Assembly (NCBI GenBank): GCA_963609975.1
Contig: CAVDMD010000038.1
Location: 1-19,041 of the forward strand
Origin: UMGS973 sp963609975
Lineage (GTDB): Bacteria; Bacillota; Clostridia; Peptostreptococcales; Anaerovoracaceae
Direction: 5' to 3'
Length of the DNA stretch: 19,041 bases
Shown: positions 7,315 to 14,314 of the stretch, one piece after another
Layout of the letters: the number at the start of each line of letters is the position of its first letter
Position numbering within the stretch: the stretch's first letter is position 1
Made by a program: the position numbers and the translations under genes
The notes under the pieces: generated by a model
Database searches by the model: none
What the model was told of the DNA's origin: nothing
Seen by the model: the letters and a program-made list of their open reading frames with translations, nothing else

Positions 7315-7728
7315 TTATTTAATCATGCTCATAAATTTATCATAAAGCTCCGGAAATCTTTTTTTGACATTGACAGGCAGCCCGTCAAGCAGAAAACAAT
7401 GACTTGTATATCCTGTTGCCGAAAGCTCTCCCGTACCTTTAATATATATACGGTAATCATATATAAGTCTGATGCCGTTGAATTTCTTCACTTTAATCTC
7501 AACTTCAAGCTCATCGCCGTATCTCAGAGAGGAATGATATCTGGCATAGGCGTCTACAACAGGAATGATTATTCCCATACGCTCTATTTCATCATATGGC
7601 ATACCGCACTGCTCCATCATATCAAGCCTTGCCTCCTCAAACATACGTATGTAGTTGGTGTGATGAACTATAGCCATCTGATCTGTCTCATAATAGTTGA
7701 CCCTGCGGCTGTATCTTCTGAACTGCAT
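7315..7728 (-). CDS. Hotdog-fold acyl-CoA thioesterase (YbgC/FadM/4HBT type)
   Basis: The 137-residue protein has the length of a single hotdog domain. The signature segment YYETDQMAIVHHTNYIRMFE contains the catalytic Asp (D16) and the HxxY stretch that starts the long helix. The strand and loop RYHSSLRYGDELEVEIKV is also typical of the YbgC/4-hydroxybenzoyl-CoA thioesterase family. It should hydrolyse an acyl-CoA to the free acid; the substrate cannot be read from the sequence. The ATG at 7728-7726 uses an AGGAGG that overlaps the TAG stop of the upstream acyl-CoA ligase (gap 9 bases). The two are thus translationally coupled, an enzyme pair making and breaking CoA thioesters. Confidence 0.9.
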   Translation of the reverse strand: MQFRRYSRRVNYYETDQMAIVHHTNYIRMFEEARLDMMEQCGMPYDEIERMGIIIPVVDAYARYHSSLRYGDELEVEIKVKKFNGIRLIYDYRIYIKGTGELSATGYTSHCFLLDGLPVNVKKRFPELYDKFMSMIK

Positions 7729-7737
7729 ATTTACCTC

Positions 7738-9600
7738 CTAATCCACATCTGCAATAGCCAGCTTGAGCATCCCAAGCTCCAGATCATTTATCGCCATTTC
7801 CTTAACAAGATAATGCTGCAGCTTGCCTGTTGCCGTCATAGGCAGCTCTTTTACGAATTTGTAGTATCTCGGTCTTTTGAAGGTCGAAAGCATAGGCGAC
7901 TGTACGCAGAATTTCGCAATTTCTCCCACTGTAAGGCTGTCATCCTCCGGCACTATGTACGCCACAACTGCTTCTCCTCTGAGGCTGTCGGGTACGCCTG
8001 CAACCGCAGACTGGTGAACCTTAGGATGCTCGTTAAGCACCTCTTCGATTATAGGGGGATAGATGTTTTCTCCTCCCGAGATAATCATATCGTCCTTGCG
8101 GCCTGCTATTGTAATGTACTGATTTTTGTCCCATGTCCCAAGGTCGCCTGTATATAGCCAGCCTCTGTAGAATTTGTTTTTTTCCTCCGCCTCGTTTTTG
8201 AAGTAACGGTATGAGGATTTAGGTGTCCTGATTATAACCTCGCCGATTTCAACCCCGTCCTTTGCTGCAAGTTCATCAGGCTCGCTTTTGCCGTCTTCTC
8301 TGACTTTGACAATCCTCACCTCGTCATCTGTGCATGAGCTTCCTGCGGTTCCTGACATTTCAGGCAGGTCATACGGTCTCAGGAAAGTATTCCAGAAAGA
8401 CTCCGTAGTGCCGTAGCCGTTGAATATATTAGGTGTCAGAGTTTCCTGCACTTTGATGCAGTCGGCTCTTTCAAACGGCGAACCCATTGTAACTATGCCT
8501 CTAACCGATGACAGGTCAGCCTGAAATCTCCCCTGTGCACGCACAAGCATTTTAATTACAGACGGTACTCCTATAAGGAATGTAATGCCGTATTTTTCTG
8601 CGTATTTAAGGCTCAGCTGCGGCTGGAAGCTCCTGAGTATAACCACTCTGCCTCCTGCATAAAATGTAGGTGACGGTCCGCCCGAATGTATGCCCCCTCT
8701 GTGAAACCACGGAGTCATATTCATTGTGGTATCTGTGGTATTCATAGGAAAATGCATCATCACATCATGGCAGGTCAGAACCTCATTGGCATTGTTGACA
8801 GGTACTCCCTTGGGCTTGCCTGTGGTTCCCGAAGTATACAGCCTCATAACCTCATCATATATATGCGGTCTGAAATCTGTTTCAGGCTCCGCATCAGAGC
8901 TTTCTGCGACATAATCCTCATATCTGATATGCCCCTCCGGAAGCTCTCCGGTCCCCGCCATTATAATCACCTCAGGTTTGTGTGATGATATTTCAAGCGC
9001 CTTGACTGCATTGTCTTTCATCTCTGCGTCATATATATATACCTTAGGTCTGCTTGTTTCTATACATACTGCCGATTCTCCCGGTGAGAAGCCGGGGTTT
9101 GCAGGGCTTGTAACAGCGCCCAGTTTTTGCGGCGCCAGATACGAAAACACAAACTCCCTGCTGTTTGGAAGCTGATAAAACACAACATCTCCCTGCTTCA
9201 CACCGCCTGCGAGAAGCGCATTTGAAAGCCTGTTGACATCCGCATTAAGCTCGTCATAGGTCCATGTGGTTTCATCAACGGGATCCACCATAGCCTCCCT
9301 GCTGCCGTATTTCCTTACAACACGCATAAATCCCGATATGTATGTGAAGTCCTCTTCAAAAACCTCTCTGAACATATCCTTTGCCTGCGGCGCCTCATAG
9401 CCCATCAGCTCATCTATCGACACATTCAGTGCCTTTGCCATTTTGAGTGCATATGACACTGTAGGCTCTGCCTGTGCATAACAGTATTTTTTTATCATAT
9501 TGTAGGTTATGCCTGTTTCATTGGCAAGGACAGTCATATTTATTCCTGCGTTTTCTATAGCTTTTTTAAGATTATCTGCAAAATTCATCTGTTTATCCAT
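7738..9600 (-). CDS. Fusion of an XRE-type DNA-binding domain to an acyl-CoA synthetase (AMP-binding) enzyme
   Basis: The protein has 620 residues. Residues about 6-66 are a complete XRE/Cro helix-turn-helix (NLKKAIENAGINMTVLANET, then ALKMAKALNVSIDELMG). After a short linker, about 75-610 form an ANL-superfamily ligase: phosphate loop YTSGTTGKPKG (255-265), A5 motif NGYGTTE (394-400), ribose-binding D486 in YTGDLG, hinge GRKDDMIISGGEN (from 500), and catalytic Lys593 in ATGKLQ. All catalytic landmarks are intact, so it probably activates a carboxylic acid to its acyl-AMP and then its CoA thioester. AAGGAG sits 8 bases before ATG 9600. The HTH is in frame with no internal stop, and no ribosome site is evident for a ligase-only start. 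It may act as enzyme, repressor or both; its substrate is unknown. Confidence 0.92.
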   Translation of the reverse strand: MDKQMNFADNLKKAIENAGINMTVLANETGITYNMIKKYCYAQAEPTVSYALKMAKALNVSIDELMGYEAPQAKDMFREVFEEDFTYISGFMRVVRKYGSREAMVDPVDETTWTYDELNADVNRLSNALLAGGVKQGDVVFYQLPNSREFVFSYLAPQKLGAVTSPANPGFSPGESAVCIETSRPKVYIYDAEMKDNAVKALEISSHKPEVIIMAGTGELPEGHIRYEDYVAESSDAEPETDFRPHIYDEVMRLYTSGTTGKPKGVPVNNANEVLTCHDVMMHFPMNTTDTTMNMTPWFHRGGIHSGGPSPTFYAGGRVVILRSFQPQLSLKYAEKYGITFLIGVPSVIKMLVRAQGRFQADLSSVRGIVTMGSPFERADCIKVQETLTPNIFNGYGTTESFWNTFLRPYDLPEMSGTAGSSCTDDEVRIVKVREDGKSEPDELAAKDGVEIGEVIIRTPKSSYRYFKNEAEEKNKFYRGWLYTGDLGTWDKNQYITIAGRKDDMIISGGENIYPPIIEEVLNEHPKVHQSAVAGVPDSLRGEAVVAYIVPEDDSLTVGEIAKFCVQSPMLSTFKRPRYYKFVKELPMTATGKLQHYLVKEMAINDLELGMLKLAIADVD

Positions 9601-9637
9601 AAAAGTATCTCCTTTTGAACTTTAATTCACAACATAC

Positions 9638-9666
9638 AGTATATATCCATATATTTTATTATTCAA
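9638..9666 (-). promoter_or_regulatory. Candidate sigma-A promoter for the HTH-ligase/thioesterase operon
   Basis: On the minus strand, TTGAAT (9666-9661), 17 bases, then TATACT (9643-9638), about 38 bases before ATG 9600. The -10 matches 5 of 6 and the -35 matches 4 of 6. Confidence 0.55.
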
Positions 9667-9694
9667 GGCAATTATAATTCAGTTACATACACAT

Positions 9695-9712
9695 AAAAAA
9701 CGCAGCACTGCG
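9695..9712 (-). terminator. Short intrinsic terminator of the small ORF at 9727-9868
   Basis: On the minus strand a G/C-rich stem CGCA/TGCG (9712-9709 with 9704-9701), extendable by G-U pairs, is followed by T6 (9700-9695). The stem is short, but position and T run fit the end of a small transcript 15 bases after its last stop codon. Confidence 0.5.
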
Positions 9713-9726
9713 CCGGATTTCCTGTA

Positions 9727-9868
9727 TTAACATACCGAAGGCAGTAAAAAACTGTCGTAAGCATCATCTGAAGCCCTGCCTGTTCTCCCTTTTCCAAGAG
9801 GATCATGTCCGTAGACACTGCTTAAAAAATCCATCTTTTAATGTGCTTAAAATACCTCTGCACTTCAT
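9727..9868 (-). CDS. Small peptide gene read in two overlapping frames (intact 46-residue reading broken at a T6 run)
   Basis: I do not recognise this peptide. On the minus strand a strong GGAGGAG (9880-9874) precedes ATG 9868. That frame gives 21 residues (MKCRGILSTLKDGFF...) and stops at 9803. A second frame, from ATG 9834 to TAA 9727, gives 35 residues (MDFLSSVYGHDPLGKG...), without its own ribosome site. The frames meet at six T (9829-9824 on the minus strand). One T fewer would join them into a single 46-residue peptide starting MKCRGILSTLKDGFLSSVYG and ending LLPSVC. A terminator follows directly. The ribosome site and terminator support a real transcript. The break may be programmed slippage, a recent mutation or a base-call error. 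Confidence 0.45.
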
Positions 9869-9994
9869 AAAATCTCCTCCTTTTTTTCTTTTCTATAGCG
9901 TTAATGATATTTAACCTTATTTCGTTACAGTTTTCCCGAAAAAAACGATAAATTTTCTGAATAATATTTTTTAGCCGCTTTACTCAAATAAATC
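9869..9994. other. A/T-rich intergenic stretch upstream of the aconitase promoter
   Basis: This gap lies between the small minus-strand ORF and the aconitase promoter. It holds the ORF's ribosome site, long A and T runs, and no open frame or strong hairpin that I can support. I could not identify a good promoter for the small ORF; TATAGA on the minus strand at about 9897-9892 is the nearest -10-like sequence. Confidence 0.5.
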
Positions 9995-10023
9995 TTGACC
10001 CTGTTTTTTTACAGTTATATAAT
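9995..10023 (+). promoter_or_regulatory. Strong sigma-A promoter of the aconitase operon
   Basis: TTGACC at 9995-10000, a 17-base spacer and a consensus TATAAT at 10018-10023. Transcription would start near 10030, about 30 bases before the ATG. Confidence 0.8.
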
Positions 10024-10043
10024 TGTATACGATAATACAATTA
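10020..10043. promoter_or_regulatory. Palindromic operator over the aconitase -10 and transcription start
   Basis: TAATTGTAT (10020-10028) is perfectly inverted as ATACAATTA (10035-10043) around 6 bases. Inside it, TTGTATACGA resembles the GTATAC-centred sites of GntR regulators of the FadR/FCD branch. It overlaps the -10 box, so binding would repress. The GntR/FCD protein at 13121, the last gene of the same operon, is the obvious candidate; this pairing is inferred. Confidence 0.65.
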
Positions 10044-10060
10044 CGATTCGGGAGGATATT

Positions 10061-11983
10061 ATGGGTAAAACACTATCTTATAAGATTCTGGAAAATCACC
10101 TCTTGGCAGGCGAACTTGTTCCGGGAGAAGAAATCACAATCAAAATTGACCAGACCTTGACTCAGGACTCGACAGGCACTATGGTATACCTGCAGCTTGA
10201 GGCAATGGAAGTTGACAGAATACAGACAGAGCTTTCGGTTGCGTACATAGATCACAACACACTTCAGACAGGCTTTGAAAACGCAGACGACCATGCGTTT
10301 ATCAAAAGCGTTGCAAAGCGTCACGGCGTACTGTTCTCAAAGCCGGGCAACGGCATATGCCACCAGCTTCACCTTGAAAACTACGGCAAACCCGGCAAGA
10401 CGCTTCTTGGCTCAGACAGCCACACACCTACAGGCGGCGGCATGGGTATGATAGCCATAGGCGCAGGCGGACTTGATGTTGCGGTAGCTATGGCAAAGGG
10501 CACATACACCCTCAAATGTCCAAAGGTTGTAAACGTGCATCTGACAGGCAAGCTCAATCCGTGGACTTCAGCCAAGGATGTAATTCTTTATGTACTGCAG
10601 CAGCTTACAGTCAAGGGCGGCGTGGGCAAAATCATAGAATACACAGGCGAAGGCGTTAAATCGCTGTCACTTACGGACAGAGCTACAATAACCAATATGG
10701 GTGCAGAACTGGGAGCTACAACCTCAGTATTCCCAAGTGATGAAAACACTCTTGAATACCTGAAATCACAGGACCGAGAAGCCGACTACACACCGCTTGC
10801 GGCTGATGCAGACGCAGTTTATGATCAGACTCTTGAGGTTAATCTTTCAGAGCTTGTTCCTCTTGCTGCAAAACCTCACAGCCCTGACAATGTAGACAGC
10901 GTTGACAATATAGGCGAAATCAGAATAGATCAGGTTGCAATAGGAAGCTGCACCAACTCCTCCTACGCGGATCTGATGAAAGTTGCGCAGATATTAAAAG
11001 GCCGCAGGGTACACCCTGACGTAAGCCTCGTAATCTCACCGGGCTCCAGCAAGATACTTACAAAGCTTGCCGAAAACGGCGCGCTTGCAGTAATGATTTC
11101 AGCAGGTGCAAGAATCATCGAAAACGCCTGCGGACCTTGCATCGGTATGGGACAGTCACCTAAATCAGGGGCTGTATCACTTCGTACCTTCAACAGAAAC
11201 TTCAAGGGAAGAAGCGGGACTCTCGATGCCTCGGTATACCTTGTAAGCCCTGAAACAGCAGCAATTTCAGCAGTAACGGGCGTACTCACAAACGGAGCGA
11301 AAACAGACGCGCATCTTACTGAAATCACACCTGAATTTTTCCCTAAAAACGATAACTTTATCGTATATCCCAAGGGAACAGACAAGACAAACACAGAGGT
11401 TGAAATGGGGCCGAACATCAAACCGTTCCCGAGAAATGTGGCGCTGCCTGAAACAGTTACAGCAAAAGTGGCGCTTCACCCGGGCGACAACATTACTACA
11501 GACGACATAATGCCGTCAGATTCAAGACTTCTGCCTTACAGATCGAATATACCTCATCTTGCAAACTACTGCTTTGAAAAAATCGACAGCACATTTGCGG
11601 GAAGGTGCCTTGAATTCAAGGAATGTGCCATAGTGGGAGGCGACAACTACGGACAGGGATCCAGCAGAGAACACGCAGCTCTTGCTCCTCTGTACCTTGG
11701 AGTCAAATTCATAATCGCCAAATCATTTGCAAGAATTCACCGTTCAAACCTCATAAACAGCGGAATTATTCCACTTGTATTCAACAACCCTGCTGACTAT
11801 GACGACTTTGAAATCGGTCAGAGCCTTGCAATCGAAAACGCACCTGCTCAGGTAAAGAGCGGCACTGTACTGGTTAAAAACCTCGACACAGGCAAAACTT
11901 ATGAAACATCAACAAACTTCACTCCTGCAGAAATCACACTGATTATGGCAGGCGGCAAAATCAATTCAATGAAGGAGGCCTGA
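10061..11983 (+). CDS. Aconitate hydratase (aconitase), [4Fe-4S] enzyme
   Basis: The 640-residue protein belongs to the aconitase/homoaconitase superfamily in its shorter form, with the swivel domain at the C terminus. Cluster ligands are C297 in GSCTNSS and C357/C360 in ACGPCIGMG. SDSHTPTGGG and the swivel-domain GQGSSREHAAL and AKSFARIHRSNLINSG segments carry substrate-binding residues. It isomerises citrate to isocitrate via cis-aconitate. LeuCD-type isopropylmalate isomerase is excluded by the single fused chain, but homoaconitase specificity cannot be ruled out from sequence alone. ATG 10061 follows GGGAGG at 5 bases; an upstream ATG at 9995 lies on the -35 box and is rejected. The isocitrate dehydrogenase gene begins one base after its stop, fixing the pathway. 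Confidence 0.93.
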   Translation: MGKTLSYKILENHLLAGELVPGEEITIKIDQTLTQDSTGTMVYLQLEAMEVDRIQTELSVAYIDHNTLQTGFENADDHAFIKSVAKRHGVLFSKPGNGICHQLHLENYGKPGKTLLGSDSHTPTGGGMGMIAIGAGGLDVAVAMAKGTYTLKCPKVVNVHLTGKLNPWTSAKDVILYVLQQLTVKGGVGKIIEYTGEGVKSLSLTDRATITNMGAELGATTSVFPSDENTLEYLKSQDREADYTPLAADADAVYDQTLEVNLSELVPLAAKPHSPDNVDSVDNIGEIRIDQVAIGSCTNSSYADLMKVAQILKGRRVHPDVSLVISPGSSKILTKLAENGALAVMISAGARIIENACGPCIGMGQSPKSGAVSLRTFNRNFKGRSGTLDASVYLVSPETAAISAVTGVLTNGAKTDAHLTEITPEFFPKNDNFIVYPKGTDKTNTEVEMGPNIKPFPRNVALPETVTAKVALHPGDNITTDDIMPSDSRLLPYRSNIPHLANYCFEKIDSTFAGRCLEFKECAIVGGDNYGQGSSREHAALAPLYLGVKFIIAKSFARIHRSNLINSGIIPLVFNNPADYDDFEIGQSLAIENAPAQVKSGTVLVKNLDTGKTYETSTNFTPAEITLIMAGGKINSMKEA

Positions 11984-11984
11984 A

Positions 11985-13112
11985 GTGAGCTATATAAACG
12001 ATTTTGAAAAAATTATTGCAGAGCAGATTGCAAGAGTCGAAAAAATGAAAAACAATATGACATTTACCGACTTTGCCTCTGCCGATAAAATCACCATAGG
12101 GCTTATCGACGGCGACGGTATCGGTCCTGTAATCCTTAAAACCGCAAAAAACGTACTCAATGTTCTGCTTGCGGATGAAATCGCCTCGGGCAGAATAGTG
12201 CTAAAGGAAATCGCCGGGCTTACACTCGAAAACAGAATAGAAAAAATGCAGGCGGTTCCCGATGATGTGCTTGCAGCCATCAAGGAGTGCGACGTGCTCC
12301 TCAAGGGGCCTACAACAACACCAAGCAAAAACAGCGGGCTTCCGAATATCGAAAGCGCCAATGTAACCCTCAGAAGAGAGCTTGATCTGTTCGCAAATGT
12401 AAGACCTGTTTCCATCCCCGAAAAAAACATCGACTGGATATTCTACAGGGAAAACACAGAGGGCGAATATGCACTTGGCAGCCGCGGTATAGATATAACG
12501 GATGAAATTTCAATGGATTTCAAGGTTACTACGGATATAGGCACCAGACGTCTTGCAAAGGCGGCTTTTGAATATGCCAGAGCAAACGGCAACCTCAATG
12601 TGTCGATAATAACCAAGGCTAATATTATGAAAAAAACAGACGGCAAGTTTCTTGACATATGCAGCCAGGTTGCAAAAGAATATCCCGAAATCAGAACAGA
12701 CGACTGGTTTGTTGACATAACCGCAGCAAATCTTGTCAATGAGCAGATAAGATCAGACTTCAACGTATTCATACTGCCTAACCTCTATGGTGACATAATT
12801 ACGGACGAAGCCGCTCAGATTCAGGGCGGCGTGGGAACCGCAGGAAGCGCAAACATAGGCTCAAGCTATGCGATGTTTGAGGCAATTCACGGCTCGGCAC
12901 CGAGAATGGTTGCAGACGGTATCGCAGATTATGCGGATCCGTCCAGCATACTGAGAGCCGCAGAGATGATGCTGAGGCACATGGGTATGTCCGCCAAGGC
13001 TGACATACTGTCACAGGCTATTGACCATGCGCGTTCAAATACGAATATGTCAGGCGACGGCAGAGGAGATACTGCCGATACATTTGAAAAATATGTAACA
13101 GAGAGACTATAG
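11985..13112 (+). CDS. Isocitrate dehydrogenase of the isocitrate/isopropylmalate dehydrogenase family
   Basis: The 375-residue protein starts at GTG 11985, with AAGGAGG (11973-11978) inside the end of the aconitase gene. A charged extension of about 35 residues precedes the fold start (TIGLIDGDGIGPVIL). Substrate motifs are SANVTLRRELDLFANVRP (Ser, Asn and three Arg of the isocitrate site), YRENTEGEYA (Tyr), ITKANIMKKTDG (Lys) and GDIITDEAAQIQGG (metal-binding Asp). The cofactor loop reads HGSAPRM. At the two positions that are Lys-Tyr in the E. coli NADP enzyme it has Arg-Met, so NAD or NADP use is not decided. It decarboxylates isocitrate to 2-oxoglutarate. Operon context favours isocitrate over isopropylmalate. 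Confidence 0.88.
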   Translation: MSYINDFEKIIAEQIARVEKMKNNMTFTDFASADKITIGLIDGDGIGPVILKTAKNVLNVLLADEIASGRIVLKEIAGLTLENRIEKMQAVPDDVLAAIKECDVLLKGPTTTPSKNSGLPNIESANVTLRRELDLFANVRPVSIPEKNIDWIFYRENTEGEYALGSRGIDITDEISMDFKVTTDIGTRRLAKAAFEYARANGNLNVSIITKANIMKKTDGKFLDICSQVAKEYPEIRTDDWFVDITAANLVNEQIRSDFNVFILPNLYGDIITDEAAQIQGGVGTAGSANIGSSYAMFEAIHGSAPRMVADGIADYADPSSILRAAEMMLRHMGMSAKADILSQAIDHARSNTNMSGDGRGDTADTFEKYVTERL

Positions 13113-13120
13113 GAGGTGCT

Positions 13121-13792
13121 ATGCCCGTTTTTAATTACAGTGATGATAAGAGCTCCTCAAACGTTCCTCTTTCGTCAGTCCTTTTTGCAAGAATACAAAA
13201 GGACATACTTACCGGTGACATACGCCCCGGCGAAAAACTTACGGAGCAGAGAATATGCGACAGGTACAAGGTAAGCAGAACTCCTGTCAGAGAGGCGCTG
13301 CGCCAGCTCGAAAAAGAAAGTCTGATTGAAAACATACCCAACCGCGGCGCTTTTGTGATAGGGTTTACCAATCAGGATATAATTGATATGTTTGAGCTCA
13401 GAAGCACTTACGAGATTCAGGCCGCAAGGTGGGCAGTGGAGAGAATAGCCGATGATGAAATGGAGGCTCTTGAAGAAACCTTTGAGTTTATGGAGTTTTA
13501 TACAATGAAAAAAGATATTGACAAGATGCTCAATATCAATATAAATTTTCATCAGAACATATACAGGGCAGCCCACAACAGAATGCTGCTCAACACGCTG
13601 TCATCATACCAGCTGTATGTAAAATACACCAATAATTTTGATTATGACGACCCCGAAGAATATCTCGAAACCGTTTTGGAAGAGCACAGAAAAATCTTTG
13701 AGGCAATCAAAAACAAAGATGAAGATGCGGCAGCCGCCGCTATGAAGGAGCATATGGACAGCTCCAGAATACGCAGGATTTCAAAGTTCTAA
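13121..13792 (+). CDS. GntR-family transcriptional regulator, FCD (FadR-C-terminal) type
   Basis: The 223-residue protein has a winged-helix GntR domain at about 18-85 (IQKDILTGDIRPGEKLTEQ, then YKVSRTPVREALRQLEKESL and the wing NRGAFVIG). An all-helical FCD ligand domain follows at about 92-215. Candidate metal and ligand residues are in NINFHQNIYRAAHN, EEHRKIFEAI and MKEHMDSS. FCD regulators usually bind an organic acid or acyl-CoA near a bound metal. ATG 13121 is served by AGGAGG overlapping the TAG of the isocitrate dehydrogenase gene, so it is translationally coupled. It most likely controls its own operon through the palindrome at 10020-10043, with citrate, isocitrate or 2-oxoglutarate as possible effectors; both points are inferred. 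Confidence 0.92.
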   Translation: MPVFNYSDDKSSSNVPLSSVLFARIQKDILTGDIRPGEKLTEQRICDRYKVSRTPVREALRQLEKESLIENIPNRGAFVIGFTNQDIIDMFELRSTYEIQAARWAVERIADDEMEALEETFEFMEFYTMKKDIDKMLNININFHQNIYRAAHNRMLLNTLSSYQLYVKYTNNFDYDDPEEYLETVLEEHRKIFEAIKNKDEDAAAAAMKEHMDSSRIRRISKF

Positions 13793-13800
13793 ACAGACAG

Positions 13801-13840
13801 AAAGCAGAAATACCCGACAAAGGTGCTTCTGCTTTTTGGT
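13801..13840 (+). terminator. Intrinsic terminator of the acn-icd-gntR operon
   Basis: AAAGCAGAA (13801-13809) pairs with TTCTGCTTT (13827-13835), with a further ACC/GGT inside the loop. A T-rich tail follows (TTTTTGGTTTTG). It lies 8 bases after the gntR stop, before the convergent gene that ends at 13848. Confidence 0.8.
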
Positions 13841-13847
13841 TTTGCTT

Positions 13848-14291
13848 TTATTCTGCTCTGTTGAGCCGTTTTATTCTCTCTACGATTTCGGAGGTTTTCT
13901 CGCCTATGGCATAAAACTCTTTGCAGTCTATTGAAGATACGTCAATATCCCCATACAGCTCATCATATTTAAGGATGTTTTTCATGCCTCCTGTATCTCT
14001 GATGCCTCTGACCTCACAGGTAGTCTGAAACATTACGGCTTTTTTGAGGTCATATCCGTTTATCCTTTTGCCTGTCATATAGCAGCAGTAATAGTACTGA
14101 TCCTCTGTAATGCTGCCGTGGTCAGGCTCTGTTTCGTATTCCGAAATCATCTCATCAAATGATGACAGTCTGCGGGTTTCTCTTGCAGCAGCTCCCGCAG
14201 AGGCTTTTGTTCTGCCTTTGCCTCTGACAAGCCCTATTACCAGCATTAAAAGAAATATCACAATAAATACTGTAAGAATTTTTATAAACAT
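13848..14291 (-). CDS. Membrane-anchored hypothetical protein downstream of fbp
   Basis: I do not recognise this family. The 147-residue protein starts with one hydrophobic helix (about 3-23, ILTVFIVIFLLMLVIGLVRG) followed by a basic RGKGRTK stretch, which suggests an N-terminal anchor with the rest in the cytoplasm. The soluble part (about 40-145) is acidic and Tyr-rich (EDQYYYCCYMTGKRINGYDL) with three Cys, and ends in a charged helix. GGAGGAG stands just before ATG 14291. It follows fbp on the same strand after 23 bases and is probably cotranscribed. A link to fructose-bisphosphatase function is not evident. Confidence 0.7.
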   Translation of the reverse strand: MFIKILTVFIVIFLLMLVIGLVRGKGRTKASAGAAARETRRLSSFDEMISEYETEPDHGSITEDQYYYCCYMTGKRINGYDLKKAVMFQTTCEVRGIRDTGGMKNILKYDELYGDIDVSSIDCKEFYAIGEKTSEIVERIKRLNRAE

Positions 14292-14314
14292 ATCTCCTCC
14301 TGATGTTACGCCTG

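Noticed and set aside
7399..8157. A 252-residue open frame on the plus strand
   Set aside because: It is antisense to the thioesterase and the end of the HTH-ligase, which are both clear family members with ribosome sites.
9995..10060. Upstream in-frame start for aconitase
   Set aside because: The extra residues would be encoded by the promoter and operator; GGGAGG points to ATG 10061.
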